From Microbacterium sp. B35-30 (GTDB lineage: Bacteria > Actinomycetota > Actinomycetes > Actinomycetales > Microbacteriaceae): a DNA stretch of 64,000 nt. The translations under genes were made by a program, and so were the position numbers. The notes beneath the pieces are model-generated. The model had not been told where the DNA came from, made no database searches, and saw only the letters and a program-made list of their open reading frames with translations. The first letter of the stretch is position 1; every line of letters begins with the position of its first letter. The stretch is from assembly GCF_010634855.1 (NCBI RefSeq), contig NZ_MWLQ01000006.1, positions 1 to 64,000 on the forward strand, in the 5' to 3' direction. Positions 24,783 through 32,348 of the stretch are shown here, in pieces.

Positions 24783-26635
24783 GCCTGCATCGCTTTGGCG
24801 AGCGTCCTGACCAGCCCGGGCACCTTGCCGTCGACGAGGTAGCGCGTGAGTCCGGCGCTCACCTCGGCGCCGGTGCGCGAGTTCACGAACCACGGCGGCG
24901 TCGGCAGGATCGTGCCCTGAGCCAGACGCCGGCGCCGAAGCGTATCGCCCACAGAGCGAGGGAACGGCCGGAACGGCCCGCGAGCCACCGACCGCTCGAC
25001 CCGATCCAGCAGCAGCGCGTTGTGCACGACGCCGATGCCGCTCGACACGTCGGCCGGCGTCGCCCCGGGGTATCCGCCCCACGTCAGGCGGGCGGTGAGG
25101 AAGTTGAAGGCGGTCCACGTGTTGATCGCGATGTCGCCGTAGCGCAGGTCGGCGATCGCGCGCGCGAAGCCGTCGCCGAGTGCCTGCTCAGTGACGGGGT
25201 CGATGAGCACGTTGGCGCCGAGCGTGCCCGTCAGCCGGGCGTTGGCGTGGGCGACCGCCGCGTCGAGGAACTCCTGCCCGGTGCCGCCGACCTCGACCAC
25301 GCCGAGGATCGGGGCGAAGTACTCGATCGACTCGACCGGGTCGGGGCCCTCGCCGCCGCCCACCTCGACGATCGCGCGGGTGCGGTCGGCGGACCAGACG
25401 GCGTCGGGATAGGCGGATGCCGCGGCCTCGAGCCGCTCATCGCTCCGGGGGTACCACACCGGGCGCTCGAGGGCAGCGGCATAAGCGGTGTGCAGCGCCT
25501 GCAGGAACTCGGCCCGCTGAGGCCAGTCCGAGCTCAGGATGACGACCTGGCCGGCGATGCAGTTGTGCCCGGCGTTCACGAGCCGCATCGTGGCGACGTG
25601 CTGGGCCTGGTATTCGATGTCGGCGGCCGACCAGGCGCCGGGCACCACGATGATCGGTGAGACTCCGCCCAGCTCCGCCGTGATCGGCACCTTCAGCTGC
25701 GGCTCGCCGGCCGCGCGCGCGGCGTCGGCGTCCGCGCCTTCCGCCCCTGAGCTGCCACCGGCTGCTGAGCCTGTCGAAGCACCCCACACGATCGCGTCGA
25801 ACGTCGCGGCCGAGCCGGTGATGTGCACGTGCGCGATGCGCGGGTGCGAGGTGAGGTACGCGCCGGTCGCGGCGCCGCCGCGCACGATGCGCACCAGCCC
25901 CGGCTCGATGAGCGGAGCCAGCGCACGCTCGAACACGGGTACGAGGGCGTCCTGCGTCGGGTTGACCTTCAGCAGGGCGACGCGGTTGTGCGCGAACAGT
26001 TCGTACAGCACGTCGGCGACGGGGATCGAGGTGACGTTGCCCGCGCCGAGCACCAGCCCGACGCCGCCGGACTCGGTCGGGGCGAGCTGCGCCAGCCCGG
26101 CCTGGTGGCGCGCCTGATCCGCGGTCACGCCCGGCTCGAACCAGACCTCGCCGGTGAACCCCGACAGGAGGAACTTCTCCGTGCCGTTCAGCGGGAACGT
26201 GTGCGCACGCAGGCGCCCGCCCGGCGCCTGGTCGATGGTCACGCCGTCGAGCGGGCTCCGGCCCTTCGCGAGGGCTTCGAGGGTCTCGCGGAGCGCGTCG
26301 AGCAGTCCGATGACGGCGTAGGGTCCGCCGAGCCACTCCTCTGCCGAGAGCGGATGCCCCGGCTCCAGCCCCTTCGAGATCGTGGCGGCGTCGGCCCACT
26401 CCTGGGCGACCGCGCCCACGGCGTCCCGCACGCGGCCGAGCAGCCGCGCCCGCTGGTCGAGGGTGAGCGCGACCCACACGCGTGTGCCCTCCTCGAGTCG
26501 GGTGATCGCCTCGTCGAGCGCGGCACGCTCTTCAGCCGGCAGCCCGGCCTCGGATACACGGCCGGCGGGAGCCTTCGGGCTCTTCGCAGGCGTCTTCCGG
26601 GGTGTGGCCGGCGTGGTCGACGACGTGGGTGACAT
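24779..26635 (-). CDS. Aldehyde dehydrogenase family protein with extended N-terminus
   Basis: A 618-residue protein, longer than the usual 480-500. It starts with a Lys/Pro/Thr-rich stretch of about 25 residues. ALDH features are VGLVLGAGNVTSIPV and HVHITGSAATFDAI (NAD-binding region), AELGGVSPIIVV (general-base Glu) and NAGHNCIAGQVV (catalytic Cys). It should oxidise an aldehyde to a carboxylate with NAD(P). The start at 26635 follows an AAGGAGAA ribosome binding site; an upstream ATG (26692) lacks one. It is co-transcribed with, and overlaps, the GMC oxidoreductase, which supports a two-step alcohol oxidation. A CTTCGACAGGCTCAG-type repeat is inserted in frame (25764-25779), adding an STGSAAGGSSGAEG-like loop. 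Confidence 0.9.
   Translation of the reverse strand: MSPTSSTTPATPRKTPAKSPKAPAGRVSEAGLPAEERAALDEAITRLEEGTRVWVALTLDQRARLLGRVRDAVGAVAQEWADAATISKGLEPGHPLSAEEWLGGPYAVIGLLDALRETLEALAKGRSPLDGVTIDQAPGGRLRAHTFPLNGTEKFLLSGFTGEVWFEPGVTADQARHQAGLAQLAPTESGGVGLVLGAGNVTSIPVADVLYELFAHNRVALLKVNPTQDALVPVFERALAPLIEPGLVRIVRGGAATGAYLTSHPRIAHVHITGSAATFDAIVWGASTGSAAGGSSGAEGADADAARAAGEPQLKVPITAELGGVSPIIVVPGAWSAADIEYQAQHVATMRLVNAGHNCIAGQVVILSSDWPQRAEFLQALHTAYAAALERPVWYPRSDERLEAAASAYPDAVWSADRTRAIVEVGGGEGPDPVESIEYFAPILGVVEVGGTGQEFLDAAVAHANARLTGTLGANVLIDPVTEQALGDGFARAIADLRYGDIAINTWTAFNFLTARLTWGGYPGATPADVSSGIGVVHNALLLDRVERSVARGPFRPFPRSVGDTLRRRRLAQGTILPTPPWFVNSRTGAEVSAGLTRYLVDGKVPGLVRTLAKAMQA
25764..25779 (-). repeat. CTTCGACAGGCTCAG repeat inside the aldehyde dehydrogenase
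   Basis: On the minus strand the sequence reads GCTTCGACAGGCTCAG. It is in frame and encodes part of a Gly/Ser/Ala-rich loop between the NAD-binding region and the general-base Glu. It is the same type of element as the one in malate dehydrogenase. Confidence 0.75.
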
Positions 26636-26882
26636 GGGTTCTCCTTCGAACTCGCGCCGGGAACCCGGGTCGGGTGAGTCCGTCCCGGGCATCTTACGTC
26701 ACAGCCCCCGGCACGCGGCACGCGGTGTCACGCTCGGTGCGACTCGATGCCACGTGTGCGCGCAGACTCGGAGGTTCTGCGCGACCCGCCGGGCTGCAAC
26801 TCCGCCTGGCGGCGCGTCGACGGGGTTCTCCGATCCTGTGCCGGCACTGCCGTGCTCATGTCCGCCGGGCGGGTCGAGCGGG

Positions 26883-28388
26883 TCAGCGCGATTCGATGTC
26901 GGCTCTGCGCAGTGGATACCGCGCGAGCGTGAGGAGGCTGAGCCCGATCAGCACGGCGGGGACGAGGCTGAAGCTCACGACGATGCCGGTGATGGCGGCA
27001 TCCGGCTGCTCCACCAGCTGTCCGCCCACGATCTGTCCACCCACCGACGAGACGTAGCCGGTCGCCGCGAGGATGAGCGTCAGCGTCGTCGCGCCGAGCG
27101 CGAAGCCGACGGTCTCGCCGGCCGTCCAGACGCCGCTGAACGACCCGGCGCGGCCCGTCCCCCCAGCCACATCCGGCTCGGTGCGCTCGTCGTGCGAGAT
27201 GACGTCGGGCAGCATCGCCATGGGCAGCGACTGCATGCCGGCGTACGCGATGCCCGCGATCGCGACAGGCACGTAGATCCAGTCGCCCGGCGCCCACAGC
27301 ATGCCGAGGATCGACAGCGCCGCGACTGCGAAGACGACGCTCGCGATCGCGAAGGTTCGCTCCTTGCCGAGACGCCGCGCGACCACGCCCCACGCGGGCG
27401 CGGCCAGCAGCGCCGGCGCGATGAGCGCGATGAACAGCAGTTCGACCGCCGCCTGGGAGTGCAGCACCCACGTCGCGACGTACTGCGCGCCGGCCAGCAT
27501 GAGACCGGTCGCGAGCGCCTGCAGCACGAAGGTCGACAGCAGCATTCGGAACGGCCGGCTGCGGCGGAGGGCGCGGATGCCGGACGCGTAGTGCTCGCGG
27601 AACCCGGCGGTCGACGCGCTCGCCGCCGTCCCACCGGAAGCGGACGAAGCAGGCGACGGGACGCTCCCCGCGCCCTCTCCACTCACCGCCGGCGCGTCGG
27701 TCGCAGCATCCGGATGCGTGCGCCCCGGCGCGGTGCGTCGCGCGACGGCCGTGGCCACCAGCATCCCGATCCCGATCACGGCACCGCAGACGACTCCCAT
27801 CACCAGGTACTGGACGAAGGGGTCGTCCGAGACCCGGCGGAGCGCAGGGCCGCCCGCCCCGAACAGCAGGATCGCGAAGGTGAGCACCACGACGCGCCAG
27901 GTGAGCAGGCGCGTGCGCTCGTCGTAGCTCGGTGTGAGCTCGGCGGGCAGCGCGATGTAGGGCACCTGGAACAGGCTGAAGGCGGTCGCCGTGAGCGTGA
28001 AGGCGAGCAGCACCCAGATGCCCGCGACGACGGGTCCGAGCGAGGGCGGCACCGCGAACGTCAGCGCGAACAGCACCGGCAGTGCGAGGGCGCCGATGAG
28101 CATCAGCCGCCGCCGGCTGCCGTGCCGGGCGAGGTCGCGGTCGGTCAACGCGCCGATGACCGGGTCGATGACGACGTCCCACACCTTCGCCACCGTGATG
28201 ACCGCGCCGGCCGCGAGCGCCGCGACCCCGAGCGAGTCGGTCAGGTAGTAGGTGAGCACGAGCCCAGGCAGCGTCGCGAACCCGCCCGTGCCGAGTGATC
28301 CGGCAGCGTAGCGGGCGATGGTGGAACGCTTCAGGCGCGCCGGATGGATGCCGGTGGCTTCGGGTGCCGCCGGAGCCTCATTGCTCAT
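26883..28388 (-). CDS. GPH-type MFS transporter (sugar/cation symporter-like)
   Basis: A 501-residue membrane protein with about twelve hydrophobic helices. The pattern AKVWDVVIDPVIGALTDRDLARHGSRRRLML near residues 65-95 contains the glycoside-pentoside-hexuronide:cation symporter signature (D-x-x-x-D-P-x-x-G-x-x-x-D). A central cytoplasmic loop (about 215-270) is Ala/Ser/Pro-rich. By family it should import a sugar or related solute with a cation, but the substrate cannot be told. It stands alone: the 247 bases to the aldehyde dehydrogenase start hold nothing recognisable, and repeat elements flank its start. Confidence 0.85.
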   Translation of the reverse strand: MSNEAPAAPEATGIHPARLKRSTIARYAAGSLGTGGFATLPGLVLTYYLTDSLGVAALAAGAVITVAKVWDVVIDPVIGALTDRDLARHGSRRRLMLIGALALPVLFALTFAVPPSLGPVVAGIWVLLAFTLTATAFSLFQVPYIALPAELTPSYDERTRLLTWRVVVLTFAILLFGAGGPALRRVSDDPFVQYLVMGVVCGAVIGIGMLVATAVARRTAPGRTHPDAATDAPAVSGEGAGSVPSPASSASGGTAASASTAGFREHYASGIRALRRSRPFRMLLSTFVLQALATGLMLAGAQYVATWVLHSQAAVELLFIALIAPALLAAPAWGVVARRLGKERTFAIASVVFAVAALSILGMLWAPGDWIYVPVAIAGIAYAGMQSLPMAMLPDVISHDERTEPDVAGGTGRAGSFSGVWTAGETVGFALGATTLTLILAATGYVSSVGGQIVGGQLVEQPDAAITGIVVSFSLVPAVLIGLSLLTLARYPLRRADIESR

Positions 28389-28427
28389 CGCGCCAGTGTA
28401 GGTCAGCGCCGTGCCGGCTCTGTTCCC

Positions 28428-28645
28428 GGTCGTTGAGCGAGGGAGCGCCAGCGACCGAGACGAAACGCCTCGAGCCGGCGTTCGGCGCCGGGTGCGGGCG
28501 TTTCGTCTCGCTCGTTCCTCGCTCGCTCAACGACCGAGGGAAGGGGTCCCGGTCGTTGAGCGAGGGAGCGCCAGCGACCGAGACGAAACGCCTCGAGCTT
28601 CACGACTGCGCTGGGTGCGGGCGTTTCGTCTCGCTCGTTCAACGA
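28428..28645. repeat. Dispersed inverted-repeat elements, cluster D (reaches into kynU)
   Basis: Two full elements: 28428-28535 and 28551-28645. Both start GGTCGTTGAGCGAGGGAGCG, carry GACCGAGACGAAACGCC and end with the complement. The right end of the second overlaps the last codons of kynU; the kynU stop codon (28639-28641) is the TGA of the element's GTTGA arm. Confidence 0.85.
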
Positions 28646-30015
28646 CTGCGCTCGGCGCGCACCGCGGCCTCGACCGCGCGCAGGCCGGCGAGCGTCTCGG
28701 CGAACGAAGTCGAGAGCGGGGACAGGCCGATGCGCAGGCCGCCGGGGTCGCGGTAGTCGGGGATGACGTCCTGGACCCACAACCGCGCCGTGACTGCGCG
28801 CATCGCGGGGTGCGAGAGGGTGACGTGGCCGCCGCGGGCGGCAGGGTCGCGGGGCGACGCCACCGAGACGCCGAGCGGGGCCAGGAGTTCGTCCGCCACG
28901 CGCACGGCGAACTCGGTCAGCGCAACCGACTTGGCGCGGATGGCGCCGATCCCGACCTCCTCTATGAGGGCGAGCGTGTCCTGCATGGCGAGCATCCCGA
29001 CGATCGGGGGCGTCCCCGACAGGAACCGCCGCATGCCCTCCGCCGGCTGGTACTCCGGGCCCATCGCGAACACGTCGGCGGTGCCCATCCAGCCCTGGAT
29101 GGGCTGCGCGAGGCGGTCCTGAAGTCTCGTGGCGACGTAGGCGAAGGCGGGGGAGCCCGGCCCGCCGTTCAGGTACTTGTACGTGCAGCCGACGGCGATG
29201 TCGAACCCCCACGCATCGGCCTCGACCGGCACGGAGCCGGCCGAGTGGCAGAGGTCCCACACGATGAGCGCCCCTGCCTCGTGGGCGATGCGGGTGAGGG
29301 CCTCGGCATCCGTGAGATAGCCGGATCGGTAGGCGACGTGCGAGAGCAGCACGACCGCCGTCTCGCGCCCGACGGCCGCACGCAGCGCCTCGCCCGAGAC
29401 CCCGCTGACCGTGTCGACGTCGATCCATCGCACACGGCCACCGCGCTCCGCGGCGATGCCGTCGACGAGGTAGCGGTCGGTGGGGAAGTTGTCGCGATCG
29501 ACCACGATCTCCACGCGCGCCGGGTCGGCGGCGACGGCGGCATCGAACGCGGCCCGCACCATCTTGTACAGCAGCACGGTCGTCGAGTCGCCGATCACGG
29601 TCTGGTCCGGCGCCGCTCCGATCGCTGCGCGGCCGACGGCGTCGCCGATGTCGAAGGGCAGCTGCATCCAGGACTCGTCCCAGCCGCGGATGAGGCGCCC
29701 GCCCCATTCGTCGCGCGCGAACGCCTCGAGCCGCTCGATGCTCGCGCGCAGCGGCCGACCGAGGGAGTTGCCGTCGAAGTAGACCAGCGACGTGTCGGCC
29801 CCGACGAAGGCGTCGCGGCGGCTGCGGAGCGCGTCCGCCGCGTCGAGGACCGCGGCCTCGGTCTCGAGGTCGGACGGGGTGATCCCGGCCTGCCCACGGG
29901 TTCGGGGCGCATCGCGGACGTCTGGGGCGTGCGGCTCACGCCCCGAATGCACGTCGTGCGCCCCGAATCCGGCAGAGGCCGGACCGGACGACCCGGCGGG
30001 GTCAGTGGTCGTCAT
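28639..30015 (-). CDS. kynU: Kynureninase
   Basis: A 458-residue PLP enzyme that cleaves kynurenine to anthranilate and alanine. Diagnostic stretches are VYFDGNSLGRP, DNFPTDRYLVDG, VIWDLCHSAGSVPVEADAWG with the PLP-contacting Asp, and GCTYKYLNGGPGSPAF with the Schiff-base Lys; further on is PIQGWMG and RFLSGTPPI. The first 45 residues are an extra, Gly/Asp/His-rich extension not typical of the family; an internal start cannot be excluded. It is the last gene of an operon with tryptophan 2,3-dioxygenase and an amidohydrolase, overlapping the latter by 14 bases. The final residues and stop lie in a dispersed repeat. Confidence 0.95.
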   Translation of the reverse strand: MTTTDPAGSSGPASAGFGAHDVHSGREPHAPDVRDAPRTRGQAGITPSDLETEAAVLDAADALRSRRDAFVGADTSLVYFDGNSLGRPLRASIERLEAFARDEWGGRLIRGWDESWMQLPFDIGDAVGRAAIGAAPDQTVIGDSTTVLLYKMVRAAFDAAVAADPARVEIVVDRDNFPTDRYLVDGIAAERGGRVRWIDVDTVSGVSGEALRAAVGRETAVVLLSHVAYRSGYLTDAEALTRIAHEAGALIVWDLCHSAGSVPVEADAWGFDIAVGCTYKYLNGGPGSPAFAYVATRLQDRLAQPIQGWMGTADVFAMGPEYQPAEGMRRFLSGTPPIVGMLAMQDTLALIEEVGIGAIRAKSVALTEFAVRVADELLAPLGVSVASPRDPAARGGHVTLSHPAMRAVTARLWVQDVIPDYRDPGGLRIGLSPLSTSFAETLAGLRAVEAAVRAERSR

Positions 30016-30979
30016 GGATGAGCTCCTCGGTGGGGACGACGGTTGCGCCGCGCAGCCACTCGGCGATCTCTCCGAACTCCGCGGGGGGCGGGCCGGGCAC
30101 GAAGGTGCACACGCCCGGGGGCGGGTCGGCGAAGGGCCACGGGTCGGCGAGTGAGGCGATGAGCGCGGCGCCGCGGACTCCCGCCCGGTCCAGAGCCGCG
30201 GCCTCGTCGGGGTTGACGCCGACCGGCTGATCGCCGTTGCCGAGGTCGGTGCCGTACAGCACGCGCCCGCCGGCGGCGGCGAAGCCCGCGAGGTTCACGC
30301 GGGCGAACTCCGCCGCCTCGGGGTCGTCGCGATGGATGGCGAGCGTCGAGATCCACACCTGCCCCGCCGCCACCGCGTGAGCCGTGAAGGCGCGCCCGAC
30401 GAACGCGCTGAAGGGCGTGTGGGCGAACCCGTCGACACCGGCGTCGAGCGCGAGCTGCGGCATCCCTTCGCCTTCCGCATGCGCGACGACAGCCAGACCG
30501 CGCTCGCGGGCGACCTCGACGATCGCCGCCAGGGCGTCGCTGTCGAGTACCGGCCCCGCGGTGCTGTGGAGCGAGGCCTTGATGACGGATGCCCCGAACG
30601 ACGCCTGCTCGTCGACCGCCGTCGCCGCGCCGCCGGGGACGCCGGGGTGGGTCGAGGCATCCGCGATCTCGCGGGTGATCTCGGGCGGCGCCCACGAGCG
30701 CCCGACCGGGTAGCCGCCCACCGCCGTGAGGAAGGCGCCCGCGTACGCGACGCGCGGGATGCCGTCACCGCGGCGGGCGAGGGCGACGGGGTCGCCGCCC
30801 AGGTCGAGGACCCCGGCGATGCCGCCCGCGGCGAGAGCCCGCTCGTCGGTGAGGTGCAGGTGCACGTGGTGGTCGGTGAAGGGCGGGAGCGACACACCCT
30901 GCTCGCCCGTGAGAGCCCGGTGGCAGAGCGCCGCATCGGGGCCGAGCAGCTCGCGCAGCGCCTCCGGGTCGTGCGACAT
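30002..30979 (-). CDS. Metal-dependent amidohydrolase, candidate N-formylkynurenine formamidase
   Basis: A 325-residue amidohydrolase-superfamily enzyme. The metal-binding residues are present in order: HHVHLH near residue 37, Lys in VIKASLHS, His in VVAHAEG, His in GFAHTPFS and Asp in YGTDLGNGD. It lies between tryptophan 2,3-dioxygenase and kynureninase, sharing a TGATG junction with the first and overlapping the second. That pathway needs a formamidase to turn N-formylkynurenine into kynurenine, and neither the cyclase-type KynB nor the alpha/beta-hydrolase-type formamidase is visible nearby. The position makes formamidase activity likely, but this is inference. The ATG at 30979 was chosen for the overlap; the upstream frame is shadow sequence. 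Confidence 0.8.
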   Translation of the reverse strand: MSHDPEALRELLGPDAALCHRALTGEQGVSLPPFTDHHVHLHLTDERALAAGGIAGVLDLGGDPVALARRGDGIPRVAYAGAFLTAVGGYPVGRSWAPPEITREIADASTHPGVPGGAATAVDEQASFGASVIKASLHSTAGPVLDSDALAAIVEVARERGLAVVAHAEGEGMPQLALDAGVDGFAHTPFSAFVGRAFTAHAVAAGQVWISTLAIHRDDPEAAEFARVNLAGFAAAGGRVLYGTDLGNGDQPVGVNPDEAAALDRAGVRGAALIASLADPWPFADPPPGVCTFVPGPPPAEFGEIAEWLRGATVVPTEELIHDDH

Positions 30980-31839
30980 CACAACTCGGTCCGCACGGCG
31001 TACAGCTCGGGGAAGAACGTCAGCTCGAGCGCGCGCTGAAGGAACGGCACGCCGCTCGAGCCGCCCGTGCCGGTCTTGAAGCCGATGATGCGCTCCACCG
31101 TCTTGAGGTGGCGGAAGCGCCAGAGCTGGAAGTTGTCTTCCAGGTCGACGAGCTCCTCGCACGTCTCGTACGCGGCCCAGTGGGTCTGCGGGTCCCGGTA
31201 GATCTCGACGAACACCGGCACGAGCTCAGGAGTGTAGGTCCACGCCGTCGTCACATCGCGCTCGAGCACCGCCGCGGGGATCGGGTAGCCCGACCGCGCG
31301 AGCAGCCCGAGGAACTCGTCGTACAGGCTCGGTGCCTCGAGCGCGGCCCGGATGAGGGTGTGAGCTGCCGGGTCGGCGGCGAACACGCGCAGCATGGCGG
31401 CGTTCTTGTTGCCCAGGGTGAACTCGACCGCGCGGTACTGCGCCGACTGGAAGCCGCTCGCGTTGCCCAGCACACCGCGGAACTGGCCGTACTCGGCGGG
31501 CGTCAGGGTCGCCAGGACGGACCACTGCTCGGTGAGCGTCTTCTGGATGTGCTTGACCCGTGCGATGCACTTGAGCGCGGGCGCGAGCTGGTCTTCGCGC
31601 AGCAGACGACAGGCCGCGCCCAGCTCGTGCAGCACGAGCTTCAGCCACAGCTCGGTGGTCTGATGCTGCACGATGAACAGCAGCTCGTCGTGGTGCTCCT
31701 GCTTCCCCTCGCTGCCGCTGAGCGGCCGCTGAGCCGACAGCAGGGTGGGCAGATCGAGGTACCCGCCGTAGCTCATGCGGTCCTCGAAGTCGGTGACGAC
31801 TGTTCCCTCGATCGCCCGGGTATTGCGTTCGACGCTCAC
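30979..31839 (-). CDS. kynA: Tryptophan 2,3-dioxygenase
   Basis: A 286-residue haem enzyme that opens the indole ring of tryptophan to N-formylkynurenine. Family landmarks: MSYGGYLDLPTLLSAQ, HHDELLFIVQHQTTELWLKL (distal His region), ASGFQSAQYRAVEFTLGNK, and the C-terminal FQLWRFRHLKTVERIIGFKTGTGGSSG, where the proximal His and the GTGGSSG loop are conserved. The length fits the bacterial family. It is the first gene of the operon kynA, amidohydrolase, kynU; the pathway ends at anthranilate. No regulator is adjacent; a repeat element lies 53 bases upstream. Confidence 0.96.
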   Translation of the reverse strand: MSVERNTRAIEGTVVTDFEDRMSYGGYLDLPTLLSAQRPLSGSEGKQEHHDELLFIVQHQTTELWLKLVLHELGAACRLLREDQLAPALKCIARVKHIQKTLTEQWSVLATLTPAEYGQFRGVLGNASGFQSAQYRAVEFTLGNKNAAMLRVFAADPAAHTLIRAALEAPSLYDEFLGLLARSGYPIPAAVLERDVTTAWTYTPELVPVFVEIYRDPQTHWAAYETCEELVDLEDNFQLWRFRHLKTVERIIGFKTGTGGSSGVPFLQRALELTFFPELYAVRTEL

Positions 31840-31892
31840 GGCTTCAGCCTAATGACGACGCATGGTGCGCCGTCAGGGCCTGCGCCGGGATC

Positions 31893-32009
31893 TGCGTGTT
31901 TCGTCTCGCTTCGCTCGCTCAACGACCGGATCCGGCGCTCCCGGTCGTTGAGCGAGCGACGAACGTGGTCGTTGAGCGAGCTTGCGAGTCGAAACGCAGA
32001 GACCGAACG
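31893..32009. repeat. Dispersed inverted-repeat elements, cluster E
   Basis: A right half with GTTTCGTCTCGCTTCGC and CGCTCAACGACC (to 31927) is followed by two left arms, GGTCGTTGAGCGAGCGACG (from 31942) and TGGTCGTTGAGCGAGC (from 31967), then GTCGAAACGCAGAGACC. It fills most of the 190 bases between kynA and the mycoredoxin gene. Confidence 0.8.
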
Positions 32010-32029
32010 CCTCGGGCCGACGGGCGGAC

Positions 32030-32287
32030 TCAGATGAGGGAGAGCTCGCGCAGCTTGATCTCGACGTCGGCGTTCGACGGCTCGACGTGGTGCGAGGCAT
32101 CCGGGTATACGACGACGGGGATGTTGGTGCGTCCGGAGATCTCGCGGGCGACGTCCGCGGCGGCGGGGTCGACGACGAGGTCCACGTAGGTGTACGAGAT
32201 GCCGAGGTCGTCGAGCTGCTTCTTGGTGCGGATGCAGTCGCGGCACCAGTCCGCGCCGAACATGGTGATGGTCGAGGGGGAGGTCAT
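32030..32287 (-). CDS. Mycoredoxin (glutaredoxin-like protein)
   Basis: An 85-residue glutaredoxin-fold protein of the actinobacterial mycoredoxin group, which reduces disulfides with mycothiol. It has MFGADWCRDCIRTKKQL with a CRDC active site (mycoredoxin-1 has CGYC), and the cis-Pro region TNIPVVVYPD. The ATG at 32287 places the first beta strand (TITMFGADWC) at the normal distance. The CRDC motif is seen in a second mycoredoxin subgroup and may shift its redox potential; that is inference. No partner gene is adjacent. Confidence 0.9.
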   Translation of the reverse strand: MTSPSTITMFGADWCRDCIRTKKQLDDLGISYTYVDLVVDPAAADVAREISGRTNIPVVVYPDASHHVEPSNADVEIKLRELSLI

Positions 32288-32348
32288 CCTTCTATTCTCA
32301 CCCGCGAATCCTGGACGGGCGCCGGGCGTGGGGCGCCGGGCGGACGTG

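Noticed and set aside
24783..25118. Upstream extension of the GMC oxidoreductase by 112 codons
   Set aside because: The extension is Arg-rich shadow of the aldehyde dehydrogenase gene. The GTG at 24782 overlaps that gene's stop and puts the FAD motif at the normal distance from the N-terminus.
14987..32009. CRISPR array
   Set aside because: The repeats are long inverted elements at separate gene borders, without regular spacers and without cas genes.
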